Assembly (NCBI RefSeq): GCF_013378075.1
Contig: NZ_CP051131.1
Coordinates: forward strand, 248,001-312,000
Length of the DNA: 64,000 nucleotides
Direction: 5' to 3'
DNA from: Parasphingopyxis algicola
GTDB taxonomy: Bacteria; Pseudomonadota; Alphaproteobacteria; Sphingomonadales; Sphingomonadaceae
Positions within the stretch are counted from its first letter, which is position 1. Every line of letters starts with the position of its first letter. A program made the translations under genes and the position numbers. Below are positions 35,456-45,960 of this stretch, piece by piece. Below the pieces are notes generated by a model that worked only from the letters and a program-made list of their open reading frames with translations, was not told where the DNA came from and did no database searches.

Positions 35456-37267
35456 ATGCCAATTCGCCGCCTTCCCGAACATCTCGTCAACCGCATCGCC
35501 GCGGGCGAAGTCGTCGAACGGCCGGCGAGCGCGCTTAAGGAATTGGTAGAAAATGCCGTGGATGCGGGGGCCACGCGGATCGCCGTGCGACTCGCCTCGG
35601 GCGGTATCGACCGCGTCGAGGTGATCGACGATGGCTGCGGAATGAGCGCCGGGGAAATGGCGCTGGCGCTCGAGCGGCATGCCACATCCAAGCTTCCGGA
35701 CGACGATATCGAAGGCGTCGAAACGCTCGGTTTTCGCGGCGAAGCGCTGCCCTCCATCGCCAGCGTCGCGCGCCTCATCGTGGAGAGCCGGGTGCGCGGG
35801 GAAGAGGGTTGGTCGCGGATCGTCGACAATGGCGAGCTGGTGGAGGAGGGCCCCGCGGCGCTGCCGCCCGGGACGCGCGTGGTCGTCGACTCGCTCTTCG
35901 CCAAGGTACCCGCACGGCGCAAATTTTTGCGCACGCCGCGGTCCGAATATGCGGCCGCGGCGGACGCGATCCGGCGGCTGGCGATGGCGCGGCCCGATAT
36001 CGGCTTCACGCTCGAGCATGACGGGCGGCGCAACATTTCCGTCCAGCCCGGCGAGACGCGCGCGGAACGGGTCGCCGCGCTGACCGACCGGCAGCTGACC
36101 GAAAACAGCGTCGCGGTCGATTATGAGCGCGGCACGGCGAAGCTCGAAGGCGTGGCGAGCCTGCCGACCTTCAATCGCGGGGTCGCCGATCACCAATATC
36201 TCTTCGTCAACGGCCGCCCGGTAAAGGACCGGCTGCTCATAGGCGCGGTGCGCGGCGCCTATCAGGATCTGTTGGCGCGGGACCGGCATCCGGTGCTTGC
36301 CTTGTTTCTCACGGTCCCGCCCGGCGAGGTCGATGTGAACGTCCATCCCGCGAAGACCGAAGTGCGGTTTCGCGAGCCCGGCAATATCCGCGGCCTGATC
36401 GTCGGCGGGCTTCGCCATGCGCTCGACGAGGCCGGATTTCGCAGCGTTCAGCGGCCTTCGGCAGGGGCGCTCGGCAATTGGCAAACGGAGCCTGTCGGCG
36501 CGCAGCCCGGAGCGGCGCCCACAGCTTATCCACAGAGCTATCAACAGAATAACCAACAGCGCGCCGCCTTTTTCACGCCGCCGCCGGGTTCGGACCAGGC
36601 CAGCGTCTGGGATCAGGCGCCCGATTATCAGCCGGCGCCCGAAGGCCGAGCGGAAGCGGCAGAGGCACCGGTACCGGACGCTGCGGACCACCCGCTCGGT
36701 ATCGCGCGCGGGCAAGTGGCCGAAACCTATATCGTCGCCGAAGCGGAAGACGGGCTTGTGATCGTCGACCAGCATGCCGCGCACGAACGGCTGGTGCTCG
36801 AACGGATGAACCGGGCGATGGCCGAGGGCGGCGTCGCGAGCCAGGGCCTGCTCGTTCCCGAAGTGGTGGAACTTGACGAAAGCGCTTGCGACGCGCTGGA
36901 GGAACGGATCGGCGAGCTGACCGAACTTGGCCTCGAACTCGAACGGTTCGGCCCCAAGGCCATGCTGGTCCGCGCGACGCCCGCCATGCTCGGCGCGGGC
37001 CACGTCAAAGGGCTGATCACCGACCTTGCCGACGAGATCGCCGCCTATGACCAGCATCTGAGCCTCAAGGAAAAGCTCGACCATGTCGCCGCGACCATGG
37101 CGTGCCACGGCTCGGTGCGGGCGGGACGGGTCCTCAACGTCGCCGAGATGAACGCACTGCTCCGCGAAATGGAGGTCACGCCGCATTCGGGCCAGTGCAA
37201 TCACGGCCGTCCGACCTGGGTGAAGCTGGGCCATGGCGATATCGAGAAGCTGTTTGGGCGGAAGTGA
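35456..37267 (+). CDS. mutL: DNA mismatch repair protein MutL
   Basis: A 603-residue GHKL ATPase. The N-terminal domain shows NRIAAGEVVERPASALKELVENA (with catalytic Glu and Asn), DDGCGM and the GFRGEALPSI lid. The disordered linker spans about residues 325-420 and is rich in Gln, Ala and Pro. The C-terminal dimerisation/endonuclease domain holds VDQHAAHERLVLE, corresponding to the DQHA(X)2E(X)4E metal motif, and ends QCNHGRPTWV. An active MutL endonuclease is therefore expected, as in bacteria lacking MutH. Confidence 0.96.
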   Translation: MPIRRLPEHLVNRIAAGEVVERPASALKELVENAVDAGATRIAVRLASGGIDRVEVIDDGCGMSAGEMALALERHATSKLPDDDIEGVETLGFRGEALPSIASVARLIVESRVRGEEGWSRIVDNGELVEEGPAALPPGTRVVVDSLFAKVPARRKFLRTPRSEYAAAADAIRRLAMARPDIGFTLEHDGRRNISVQPGETRAERVAALTDRQLTENSVAVDYERGTAKLEGVASLPTFNRGVADHQYLFVNGRPVKDRLLIGAVRGAYQDLLARDRHPVLALFLTVPPGEVDVNVHPAKTEVRFREPGNIRGLIVGGLRHALDEAGFRSVQRPSAGALGNWQTEPVGAQPGAAPTAYPQSYQQNNQQRAAFFTPPPGSDQASVWDQAPDYQPAPEGRAEAAEAPVPDAADHPLGIARGQVAETYIVAEAEDGLVIVDQHAAHERLVLERMNRAMAEGGVASQGLLVPEVVELDESACDALEERIGELTELGLELERFGPKAMLVRATPAMLGAGHVKGLITDLADEIAAYDQHLSLKEKLDHVAATMACHGSVRAGRVLNVAEMNALLREMEVTPHSGQCNHGRPTWVKLGHGDIEKLFGRK

Positions 37268-37293
37268 TGAAACCAGATATGTAAGAGAGCAAG

Positions 37294-37959
37294 ATGGACA
37301 GAGATCAATATCTAGAAGAAGAATATGGCGACCCCGAGAAACGCAGGAAGGCTCTTGAAAAAGCATGGGGTCTCCGGGATTTTGAAATTGATCTCTACTG
37401 GAGGCGGGCTAGCTATTTTTGGACCATCATCGCTGCGATTTTTGCCGGGTATTTCCTGTCCGCATCCTCGAACAGAGAAGTTCTGGAAACATTTACGGTC
37501 GCCTGTCTGGGCTTTATCTTTTCCCTAGCGTGGTACTGCGCGAATAGAGCGGGAAGTTATTGGCAGCGCAATTGGGAGGCTCACGTCGATATTCTTGAGG
37601 ACGATATAGTCGGTCCGCTATATAAAACCGTCCGAAAGCCGACTGAGTTTCGGCTTATTAATCTTACCGGTCCCTACGCTTTCTCGGTGACGCAAATCAA
37701 TGTCAGCTTGTCGCTGACGGTAACGGCCATTTGGTGCGTATTCGTTTATCGCTCAGCCAGTGCGATAGACTGGGGCCGTGGAGCCGAGAGCTTTGCGCCA
37801 TGGTTTGTTGCGGGCGTTTTGCTCGCAGCTACAATATGGATGATATTCGTTAACGGGCCATGGAAGGTGCGCGCAAAACATAACGCAGATCAGGACTTAG
37901 AATTTTCACGCCGTAGGACTGAAGTTACTGATCTAATCTATAACCCCAAAAATGATTGA
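37294..37959 (+). CDS. RipA-like octameric membrane protein family (tentative)
   Basis: A 221-residue protein with a charged N-terminus (MDRDQYLEEEYGDPEKRRKA). Helix pairs lie near residues 45-60 and 66-85 (RRASYFWTIIAAIFAGYFLS and the next hydrophobic segment), with two more near 130-152 and 166-187. The YWRRASYFW...GYF and CANRAGSYWQRNWE features resemble what I recall as 'RipA family octameric membrane protein' entries. Base composition is clearly more A/T-rich than mutL, pointing to acquisition. The stop overlaps the MOSC gene by eight bases. Function unknown. Confidence 0.65.
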   Translation: MDRDQYLEEEYGDPEKRRKALEKAWGLRDFEIDLYWRRASYFWTIIAAIFAGYFLSASSNREVLETFTVACLGFIFSLAWYCANRAGSYWQRNWEAHVDILEDDIVGPLYKTVRKPTEFRLINLTGPYAFSVTQINVSLSLTVTAIWCVFVYRSASAIDWGRGAESFAPWFVAGVLLAATIWMIFVNGPWKVRAKHNADQDLEFSRRRTEVTDLIYNPKND

Positions 37960-38491
37960 AATCATCGCCGTCAGCCGCAAAGCCTTGCACGGCATCGCCA
38001 AGCCCAATGCAGAGACAATCCGCCTTGTCGCCGCTCATGGCGTCGAGGGCGATGTGCATTTTGGAGTCACGGTCCAGCATCGGTCGCGGGTGATGCAAAA
38101 TCCGGATCAACCAAATCTGCGCCAGGTGCATTTGATCCATGCCGAACTGTTCGACGAATTGGCGGTGAGGGGATTTCGGGTCGCGCCCGGCGATATGGGC
38201 GAGAATATTACGACGCGCGGCGTGAATTTGCTCGCGCTGCCCGAAGGTACGGAACTGGTGATTGGGAATAAGGCGCGCCTCCAGATCACGGGGCTGCGCA
38301 ATCCGTGCAAGCAGCTGAACGGGCACGCGCCGGGCCTGATGAATGCGGTGCTGGGCAAGGATGCGGACGGAAATTTGATCCGCAAGGCCGGGGTGATGGC
38401 GCTGGTGCTGGAAGGTGGCGAGGTGCGGGCTGGCGACGCGATTATGGTGCATCTGCCGGAGGGCGAACAGCGAGCGCTGGCGCCTGTTTAA
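37952..38491 (+). CDS. MOSC domain-containing protein
   Basis: A 179-residue MOSC (molybdenum cofactor sulfurase C-terminal) domain, a beta-barrel that binds sulfur through a conserved Cys. That Cys is visible in ITGLRNPCKQLNG (near residue 118), and the core GFRVAPGDMGENITTRGVNLLALPEG is canonical. Such stand-alone MOSC proteins may transfer sulfur to metal cofactors or detoxify N-hydroxylated bases (YiiM-like); the substrate cannot be assigned. It overlaps the RipA-like gene by eight bases and is followed by an intergenic inverted repeat. Confidence 0.88.
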   Translation: MIEIIAVSRKALHGIAKPNAETIRLVAAHGVEGDVHFGVTVQHRSRVMQNPDQPNLRQVHLIHAELFDELAVRGFRVAPGDMGENITTRGVNLLALPEGTELVIGNKARLQITGLRNPCKQLNGHAPGLMNAVLGKDADGNLIRKAGVMALVLEGGEVRAGDAIMVHLPEGEQRALAPV

Positions 38492-38499
38492 CGCACATC

Positions 38500-38583
38500 C
38501 GTCATTCCGGACTTGTTCCGGAATCCAGAGCCAAAAGCGATACCGCCTGCCGCCCTGGATTCCGGAACAAGTCCGGAATGACG
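38500..38583. repeat. 29-bp inverted intergenic repeat (CGTCA...CTTG...TCCA frame)
   Basis: Arms 38500-38528 and 38555-38583 are exact reverse complements. Each arm is itself a hairpin: CGTC, stem ATTCCGGA, loop CTTG, stem TTCCGGAAT, then CCAG. The unit lies between the convergent MOSC and leuA genes and likely acts as a terminator in both directions. Confidence 0.85.
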
Positions 38584-38588
38584 TTGGT

Positions 38589-40262
38589 TTATCGGCTGCC
38601 GACGCCGTTCGCCGCACTCAGCACCGCCCTGACGCTCGCGGTTGCGACATCGCGGCTGATGCCGACGCCGAACGCGGTGTTGCCGTCGCCATCGGTGCAT
38701 TCGAGATAGGCGGCGGCCTGGGCGTCCGAACCATGGCCGATGGCGTGTTCATTATAATTCACGACATCGAGCCGGATGTCCCATTCGTCGCGCAGTGCCG
38801 CGAGGACCGACGAGATCAGGCCGTTGCCGCGCCCGGACACCGAGCGTTCCTCGCCCCTATGGACGATGGTGCCGGTGAAGATGCGGTCCGCCCCGGCGCG
38901 GCTTTCTTCGTAATCCACCAGTTCGAACCGCTGCTCGCCGGCAAGACCATAGCGTTTCTGGAAGGCGTGCCAGATATCGTCGGCATCGAGTTCGCGGCTG
39001 GTGGCGTCCGCCAGTTCCTGCACGACAAGACTGAAATGCGCCTGCAGCCGCTTGGGCAGTTTCAGTCCCTGATCCTGCTGCAAAACCCAGGCGACGCCGC
39101 CCTTGCCGGATTGCGAATTCACGCGGATGACGGCTTCGTAGGACGTGCCGATATCGTTGGGATCGAGCGGCAGATAGGGGACTTCCCATTGCTCGTCATT
39201 GCGCGTTTCCTGTGCCGCGAAACCCTTTTTGATCGCGTCCTGATGCGACCCTGAAAAAGCGGTGAAAACGAGTTCGCCACCATAGGGATGGCGCGGATGA
39301 ACCGGGATCTGGTTGCAATACTCCACGGTGTTCTTGATCTCCTCGATATCGGAAAAATCGAGGCCGGGATGCACGCCCTGCGTGTACATGTTGAGGCCTA
39401 GTGTCACGAGATCGACATTGCCCGTGCGCTCGCCATTGCCGAACAGGCAGCCTTCGACCCGGTCCGCGCCGGCGAGCAATCCAAGCTCGGTCGCCGCAGT
39501 TCCGGTACCTCGATCGTTGTGCGTGTGGAGCGAGATGACGATGCTGTCGCGGCGCGAGATATGCCGGCCGAAATATTCGATCTGGTCGGCATAGATATTG
39601 GGCGTCGCCGCCTCGACCGTCGCGGGCAGGTTGAGGATCAGCGGCTTTTCGGGCGTCGGATCGACAATCGCGATCACCGCGTCGCAAATGCGGATGCTCA
39701 GATCGATTTCGGCGGTGGAGAAGGTCTCGGGCGAATATTCGAAATGCCAGTCGGTCTCCGGATATTTGGCCGCCTGTTCGATCAGGATATCGGCGCCCTG
39801 TTTGGCGATATCGATCACGCCGTCCTCGTCCATCTGGAAGACGATCTTGCGCCAGGCGGGCGAGATCGCGTTGTAGAGATGGACGATCGCCTGTTTCGCG
39901 CCGGCCATGCTCGCGAAGGTCGTCTCGATCAGGTCGCGGCGGGACTGGGTCAGGCCCTGGATGACGACGTCGCCGGGAATCGCGTCGCTATCGACCAGGC
40001 CGCGGATGAAATCGAAATCGGTGGCGCCGGATGCCGGGAAGCCGACCTCGATCTCCTTGAGCCCGATCTTGACGAGCAGGTCGAAGAACCGCCGCTTCTT
40101 CTCCGCATCCATCGGGTCGATCAGCGCCTGATTGCCGTCGCGCAGATCGGTCGAGAGCCAGCGCGGCGGGGCGGTGATCGTCTGCGACGGCCATTGGCGG
40201 TCGGGCAGATCGATTTGCGGAAAGGGTCGGTACTTTTGCGACGGATCGCTCAACATGGGCAT
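38589..40262 (-). CDS. leuA: 2-isopropylmalate synthase (long LeuA type)
   Basis: A 557-residue enzyme that condenses acetyl-CoA with 2-oxoisovalerate, the first committed step of leucine synthesis. The catalytic TIM barrel starts with STDLRDGNQALIDPMD. The metal-binding H-x-H is in HTHNDRGTG, and the regulatory C-terminal domain (about residues 420-557) binds leucine. The type is the long, actinobacterial/sphingomonad form (LeuA2). ATG at 40262 or 40256 (MLSDPSQ) both fit. A leader peptide and paired stems upstream suggest leucine attenuation. Confidence 0.94.
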   Translation of the reverse strand: MPMLSDPSQKYRPFPQIDLPDRQWPSQTITAPPRWLSTDLRDGNQALIDPMDAEKKRRFFDLLVKIGLKEIEVGFPASGATDFDFIRGLVDSDAIPGDVVIQGLTQSRRDLIETTFASMAGAKQAIVHLYNAISPAWRKIVFQMDEDGVIDIAKQGADILIEQAAKYPETDWHFEYSPETFSTAEIDLSIRICDAVIAIVDPTPEKPLILNLPATVEAATPNIYADQIEYFGRHISRRDSIVISLHTHNDRGTGTAATELGLLAGADRVEGCLFGNGERTGNVDLVTLGLNMYTQGVHPGLDFSDIEEIKNTVEYCNQIPVHPRHPYGGELVFTAFSGSHQDAIKKGFAAQETRNDEQWEVPYLPLDPNDIGTSYEAVIRVNSQSGKGGVAWVLQQDQGLKLPKRLQAHFSLVVQELADATSRELDADDIWHAFQKRYGLAGEQRFELVDYEESRAGADRIFTGTIVHRGEERSVSGRGNGLISSVLAALRDEWDIRLDVVNYNEHAIGHGSDAQAAAYLECTDGDGNTAFGVGISRDVATASVRAVLSAANGVGSR

Positions 40263-40307
40263 GAGACTGGCCTGTTTTTCTTCGGTTTTTGCGGGTTTTA
40301 GAAAGGA

Positions 40308-40357
40308 GCCCTTAGGCCGTGTGTGCTGACTGCAGCACGAAAGGCACGCCTAAGGGC
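40308..40357 (-). promoter_or_regulatory. leuA attenuator stems
   Basis: Arms 40357-40348 and 40317-40308 (minus-strand GCCCTTAGGC and GCCTAAGGGC) are perfectly complementary. They enclose an inner hairpin GTGCTG / CAGCAC at 40338-40323. The outer arm overlaps the leader stop codon, so ribosome position would decide folding. No long U-run follows, so the mode could be masking of the leuA start or termination without U-run. Confidence 0.65.
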
Positions 40358-40397
40358 GTGTAAGTCGAAGAATAAGCAGGGCGCGATGCGCTGTCAT
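40350..40397 (-). CDS. leuL: leucine leader peptide of leuA (15 aa)
   Basis: The minus strand encodes MTAHRALLILRLTRP from ATG 40397, with four leucine codons (CTG, CTT, CTT, CTT) and one isoleucine codon in six positions. The stop lies in the first arm of the attenuator. No clear Shine-Dalgarno is seen, as in other alphaproteobacterial leader peptides of weak context. The symbol is used by analogy with leu leader peptides of other bacteria. Confidence 0.65.
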   Translation of the reverse strand: MTAHRALLILRLTRP

Positions 40398-40513
40398 GGC
40401 GACGGGTTGTGACGGCAAACGGTTAACAAGTCCAGTGTTTCCCGTTCGGATTGTCTTAACGGATACTTCATCGCTGGGGGCGCATGGTTCCTCAAATTTC
40501 CAATCCAGCGGAT

Positions 40514-40918
40514 ATGACCATGTATCGCCTCACATATGTCAGCACCGTCCGGCCCGATATCGGCCAGGCGGACTTCGACGATATTCTTATCGAAGCGCGC
40601 GCGAGCAATTTCGCGAACCGGGTCACCGGTCTGCTGATTTGCGACGGCCGGTTTTTCTTCCAGTATCTCGAAGGGACGGAGGCCGCTGTTGAGGCGACGT
40701 TCGACCGCATAGGCCGGGATGCGCGTCATTTTGCCTTGGCGGTTCTCGCCCGCGGGCCGACTGGCGGGCGACGATTTCCTGGTTGGGATATGGCCTTTGA
40801 GAACGTGGAGGGCGGCGTTTCCTTTTCCGAAGCCGTTTTCGAATCCATAGCGAATTTCGGGTCCGATGCCGCGGCCGCGCTCATCGACTATATCCGGGCG
40901 GCCGACCGCGCGGCCTGA
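40514..40918 (+). CDS. BLUF domain photoreceptor
   Basis: A 134-residue single-domain blue-light sensor using FAD. The flavin-binding core is visible: the photoactive Tyr in YRLTYVS (residue 8 region), Asn in EARASNFANRVTGLL, and the essential Gln in FFFQYLEG. No output domain is attached, so it probably signals by protein interaction. An upstream ATG at 40484 adds ten residues; its GGGGGCG could be a Shine-Dalgarno, so the start is unsure. It is divergent from the leu leader by about 100 bases. Confidence 0.92.
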   Translation: MTMYRLTYVSTVRPDIGQADFDDILIEARASNFANRVTGLLICDGRFFFQYLEGTEAAVEATFDRIGRDARHFALAVLARGPTGGRRFPGWDMAFENVEGGVSFSEAVFESIANFGSDAAAALIDYIRAADRAA

Positions 40919-41062
40919 TCCTGTCCGACCGAGAAGCAAAGCCATGCCGGGGGCAATCGAAACTATTGTAACGCGCCGGGATGGGCCGGCGAACCATCGG
41001 GGAGCCCGGCGGACGGAATATCCGACTGCCAAGGCCAAGAGAAGACCCGATGGAGGAAAGAC

Positions 41063-41596
41063 ATGAACAAACTGGTTCTGGCCCTGGCGGCCGCCGCCCT
41101 GAGCGCAGCAGCCTGCGCTCCGCAAACCGTAACCGAAGAAGCGTCCGCCGAAGACATTCTCGCGGAAGTCAACGACGACCGCACCGGACCAGTCTATACC
41201 GGCTCGGGGCGCAACATCGCACTTTCGGGCTATGACGCCGTTTCCTATTTCACCGGCGACGGGACGCCGCAGCCGGGCAATGAGGAATTTGCCGTCGTCT
41301 ATAACGGCGTCCAGTATCATTTCGCGAGCCAGGCCAATGCCGAGACGTTTCAGGCCGATCCGGCGCGCTATGCGCCGGCCTATGGCGGTTTTTGCGCCTG
41401 GGCGACGGCGCGCGGCGATCTCGCTCCGGGAGATCCGGAAGTCTATCGGATCGTCGACGGCCAGCTCTATCTGAACTTCAACGGCGCGGTGCAGCAGCGC
41501 TGGGAAGCCGATATCCCCGGTTTCATCGAAAGCGCCGATGAGAATTATCCGCGCTTCGCGGCAGACGCCCAGGAAGGCGCATCGCTCGACGGTTAG
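41063..41596 (+). CDS. YHS domain-containing lipoprotein
   Basis: A 177-residue protein with a signal sequence ending in the lipobox LSAAAC (Cys18) and an acidic linker. A YHS domain then reads ALSGYDAVSYFTGDGTPQPG, then YHFASQANAETFQADP and YGGFCAWATARG. YHS domains occur in metal-related and copper-handling proteins. Periplasmic face, lipid-anchored; ligand unknown. A GAGGAAAG Shine-Dalgarno precedes the start. A GC-rich terminator follows. Confidence 0.88.
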   Translation: MNKLVLALAAAALSAAACAPQTVTEEASAEDILAEVNDDRTGPVYTGSGRNIALSGYDAVSYFTGDGTPQPGNEEFAVVYNGVQYHFASQANAETFQADPARYAPAYGGFCAWATARGDLAPGDPEVYRIVDGQLYLNFNGAVQQRWEADIPGFIESADENYPRFAADAQEGASLDG

Positions 41597-41611
41597 ATAC
41601 GCTGGAAAGTA

Positions 41612-41647
41612 CGGCGGCGGGCGCGAGATCGTCCGCCGCCGCTTTTT
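41612..41647. terminator. Rho-independent terminator after the YHS gene
   Basis: GGCGGCGGGCG pairs with CGTCCGCCGCC around CGAGAT, followed by CTTTTT. It separates the YHS gene (+) from the convergent I78-type gene (-). Confidence 0.85.
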
Positions 41648-41653
41648 CGTGTG

Positions 41654-42121
41654 TCAGTAACAGTCGATCGTCTCGATCCGGTTCGCATCGTCGAGTTGGA
41701 TGTTGATCCGGTTGGGTTGCAGATCGTCATTTACTCCGTCGCCGGGCCTGATCCAGCGGATATCATCATGACCGACGGCGGCAACGGCTTCGCGCCGGGT
41801 TGCATCGTCGGCAACCCGTCCCACCAAATCCCGCAAACGGTCCGCCCCGCATAGTTCGGGCACTATGCCCAGACAATTGGATCCCGCCGGCCTGCGAATG
41901 TCCGGATTAATGCCGGGGCAGGGCGGCAGATCGCCTTCCGCCGCCGGTTCGGCCGACGGTGCAGGATCGCCATCGGCCACGGCCATGCGTTCTTGCGCGC
42001 GCGTGGCAATCTCGCTCGCTTCGCCAGTGTCGATCGGCTCTGCAGTCTCGGGTTGCGGGCCGCACGCCGACACCGCCAGCATTGCAAGGGAGGCTTTCAG
42101 AGCAGGAAAAAAGATACGCAT
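41654..42121 (-). CDS. I78-family peptidase inhibitor-like lipoprotein
   Basis: A 155-residue protein with a lipobox signal (MLAVSACG, Cys20) and an acidic Pro/Ala-rich linker. The C-terminal region (CGADRLRDLVGRVADD ... INIQLDDANRIETIDCY) has paired Cys and the VG...RWIRPG pattern of the I78 subtilisin-inhibitor family. The likely role is inhibition of serine proteases in the periplasm; that is based on fold similarity only. Convergent with the YHS gene. Confidence 0.78.
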   Translation of the reverse strand: MRIFFPALKASLAMLAVSACGPQPETAEPIDTGEASEIATRAQERMAVADGDPAPSAEPAAEGDLPPCPGINPDIRRPAGSNCLGIVPELCGADRLRDLVGRVADDATRREAVAAVGHDDIRWIRPGDGVNDDLQPNRINIQLDDANRIETIDCY

Positions 42122-42157
42122 GATACACCTCGCGGGTTGAGGCGCATCAATGTAGCG

Positions 42158-43496
<1,339 letters not shown>

Positions 43497-43507
43497 TGCG
43501 GCTTGCT

Positions 43508-44023
43508 CTAGCTCGCTTCCTTGCCGCGGCCAATGGCCACTACACCGGTGCGCGCTACCTCGACGAGGCCGACTTCGCGCATCAGGTCGATGAAACTGTC
43601 GACCTTGTCGCTATTGCCGGTCACCTCGAACACGAAACTGCCCGTCGTCGAATCCACGACCCGCGCGCGATAGACATCGGCGAGGCGCAGCGCCTCGATC
43701 CGGTTGTCGCCCGTACCCGCCACCTTGACCAGCGCCATGTCCCGCTCGACATGCGGGCCGATCTCGGTCAGGTCGGTGACCTTGTAGACGGGGGGCATCC
43801 GTTCGGTCTGGGCGATGATCTGGTCGATCACATGCGGCGAGCCGATGGTGACGATGGTGATCCGGCTGATCGTCTCGTCCTCGCTGACATCGGTCACGGT
43901 CAGGCTCTCGATATTGTAGCCGCGCGCGGTGAACATGCCGGCGATCCGCGCGAGGATGCCCGGTTCGTTGTCGACGAGAATGGAGAGGGTGTGGCGCTCG
44001 GCGGCCTCGGTGCGGATTTTCAT
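43508..44023 (-). CDS. ilvN: acetolactate synthase small (regulatory) subunit
   Basis: A 171-residue regulatory subunit of the valine-sensitive enzyme. The N-terminal ACT domain begins HTLSILVDNEPGILARIAGMF, and the C-terminal part (residues about 85-165) is the second regulatory domain (VFEVTGNSDKVDSFIDLMREVG). The ATG at 44023 has a GGGGAC Shine-Dalgarno; a start six codons upstream is possible. Separated from ilvB by a 133-bp stretch with hairpin repeats. Confidence 0.94.
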   Translation of the reverse strand: MKIRTEAAERHTLSILVDNEPGILARIAGMFTARGYNIESLTVTDVSEDETISRITIVTIGSPHVIDQIIAQTERMPPVYKVTDLTEIGPHVERDMALVKVAGTGDNRIEALRLADVYRARVVDSTTGSFVFEVTGNSDKVDSFIDLMREVGLVEVARTGVVAIGRGKEAS

Positions 44024-44156
44024 GACACGGTCCCCGTCCATCCCGAGCCAAGTCGAGGGATAGGTCCGGGCGAAGCCGAGGACAAAATGGTCTCGGCTTT
44101 GCTCGACCAGATGTCTCGACTGCGCTCGACACTAGCGGATGCTGGTCTGACGCCCA
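44024..44156. repeat. intergenic hairpin repeats between ilvB and ilvN
   Basis: Contains an 8-bp inverted repeat AAGCCGAG / CTCGGCTT (44073-44099) and copies of short TCGACTGCGCTCGAC-like and AGTCGAGGGA segments commonly seen in such spacers. It could reduce ilvN expression relative to ilvB or stabilise the processed mRNA. Confidence 0.6.
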
Positions 44157-45905
44157 TCAGACCAGCGCCTTCGCTTCGTCTTCCATCGTCCCCGAAACGG
44201 TGTCGGATTCGAGGAGCATCTCGGTATGCGCCGCGCCCGACGGGATCATCGGGAAGCAGTTGGCGAGCTTGGCGACGCAGCAATCGACGAGCACCGGCCC
44301 GTCATGCGCGAGCATCGCCTCGATGCCGTCGTCGAGATCGGCCGGATCCTCGATCCGGATGCCTTTCCAGCCATAGGCTTCGGCGAGCTTGACGAAATCG
44401 GGCAGGGAATCGCTATAGCTTTCGGCATAGCGGCCCGAATAGGTCAGCTCCTGCCACTGGCGGACCATGCCCATATATTCGTTGTTGAGGATGAACAGCT
44501 TGACCGGAAGTCGGTATTGGCTCGCCGTGCCGAGCTCCTGGATGTTCATCTGGATCGAGGCTTCGCCGGCAATGTCGATCACCAGCGCATTGGGATTGCC
44601 GATCTGCGCGCCGATCGCAGCGGGCAGGCCATAGCCCATCGTGCCGAGCCCGCCCGAGGTCAGCCATTTGTTCGGGCTTTCGAAGCCGTAATGCTGGGCC
44701 GCCCACATCTGGTGCTGGCCGACTTCGGTCGTGACGATGGGATTGCGATCATGCGTCGCCCGCCACAGCGCCTGGACGGCGGCCTGCGGCATGATCTCTT
44801 TCTTGTTCTCCGGAAAGGCGAGACAGTCGGTCGCGCGCCAGCCGTCGATCCGGGCCCACCAGTCCTGCATATCCGCCTTTTTGAACTGGCGCGCCTTCCA
44901 GATCTTGACGATGTCCTCCATCGCCCGGCCCGCATCGGCGTTGATCGCGAGGTCGACGGGCACGATCTTGTTGATCGAACTGCGATCGATATCGATGTGG
45001 ATCTTCTTGGAATTCGGCGAGAAGGCGTCGAGCCGGCCGGTCACCCGGTCGTCGAACCGGGCGCCGATCGCCACGATCAGGTCCGCCTTGTTCATCGCCA
45101 TATTGGCCTCGAACGTGCCGTGCATGCCGAGCATGCCGAGCCACTGGTCGGACGAGGCCGGGAAGGCGCCGAGGCCCATCAGCGTCGATGTTACGGGTGC
45201 GCCGGTGATCCGTGCCAGCTCGCGCAGGATCATGCTGGCGCCGGGCCCGGAATTGATGACGCCGCCGCCGGTGTACAGGACCGGGCGTTCGGCCGCAGCG
45301 ATCATCTCCGCTGCGGTCTCCACATTTGCGGGATCGGGCTTGTCGCGCGGAACATAGGCCTTGTGCGCGATGGGCCCCGACTTGCGATAGCGGCCAGTGG
45401 CCACCTGCACGTCCTTGGGGATATCGACGACGACGGGCCCGGGGCGGCCGGTGGTCGCGATGAAAAAGGCCTCCTGCACGACATTGCCGAGCGTGTCGGG
45501 ATCTTTGACCAGATAGTTATGCTTGGTGCAGTGGCGCGTGATGCCGACCGTGTCGGCCTCCTGGAACGCATCGGTGCCGATCAGCGTCGTCGGGACCTGG
45601 CCGGTGATGACCACCATCGGTATCGAGTCCATCAGCGCATCGGTGATCCCGGTAACCGCATTGGTCGCCCCGGGGCCTGACGTCACGAGCACGACCCCGG
45701 GCTTGCCGGTCGCCCGCGCATAGCCTTCGGCCGCATGTGCGGCACCTTGTTCGTGGCGGCAGAGAATGTGGCGGATGCGCTTCTGTTCGAACAGGGAATC
45801 GTAGATCGGCAGCACCGCGCCGCCCGGATAGCCGAAAATGACTTCCACGCCGCAATCCAGCAGCGCTTCGACCAATATATCCGCTCCGGCTTTCTCGGCT
45901 GCCAT
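44157..45905 (-). CDS. ilvB: acetolactate synthase large subunit
   Basis: A 582-residue TPP enzyme that makes acetolactate or acetohydroxybutyrate. The N-terminal domain has [18 protein letters not shown] and the conserved Glu in [18 protein letters not shown]. The FAD-binding middle domain follows, and the TPP-binding motif reads AGEASIQMN...LNNEYMG, as in alphaproteobacterial members. The ATG at 45905 begins [15 protein letters not shown] promoter with a palindrome lies in the 84-bp gap behind miaA. Likely first gene of ilvB-ilvN-X-ilvC. Confidence 0.96.
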   Translation of the reverse strand: MAAEKAGADILVEALLDCGVEVIFGYPGGAVLPIYDSLFEQKRIRHILCRHEQGAAHAAEGYARATGKPGVVLVTSGPGATNAVTGITDALMDSIPMVVITGQVPTTLIGTDAFQEADTVGITRHCTKHNYLVKDPDTLGNVVQEAFFIATTGRPGPVVVDIPKDVQVATGRYRKSGPIAHKAYVPRDKPDPANVETAAEMIAAAERPVLYTGGGVINSGPGASMILRELARITGAPVTSTLMGLGAFPASSDQWLGMLGMHGTFEANMAMNKADLIVAIGARFDDRVTGRLDAFSPNSKKIHIDIDRSSINKIVPVDLAINADAGRAMEDIVKIWKARQFKKADMQDWWARIDGWRATDCLAFPENKKEIMPQAAVQALWRATHDRNPIVTTEVGQHQMWAAQHYGFESPNKWLTSGGLGTMGYGLPAAIGAQIGNPNALVIDIAGEASIQMNIQELGTASQYRLPVKLFILNNEYMGMVRQWQELTYSGRYAESYSDSLPDFVKLAEAYGWKGIRIEDPADLDDGIEAMLAHDGPVLVDCCVAKLANCFPMIPSGAAHTEMLLESDTVSGTMEDEAKALV

Positions 45906-45960
45906 GATCCTCGTCCATTACCCAATGTTGCGCCGCAATAGCAGCGCGGAGACCGGGCTG

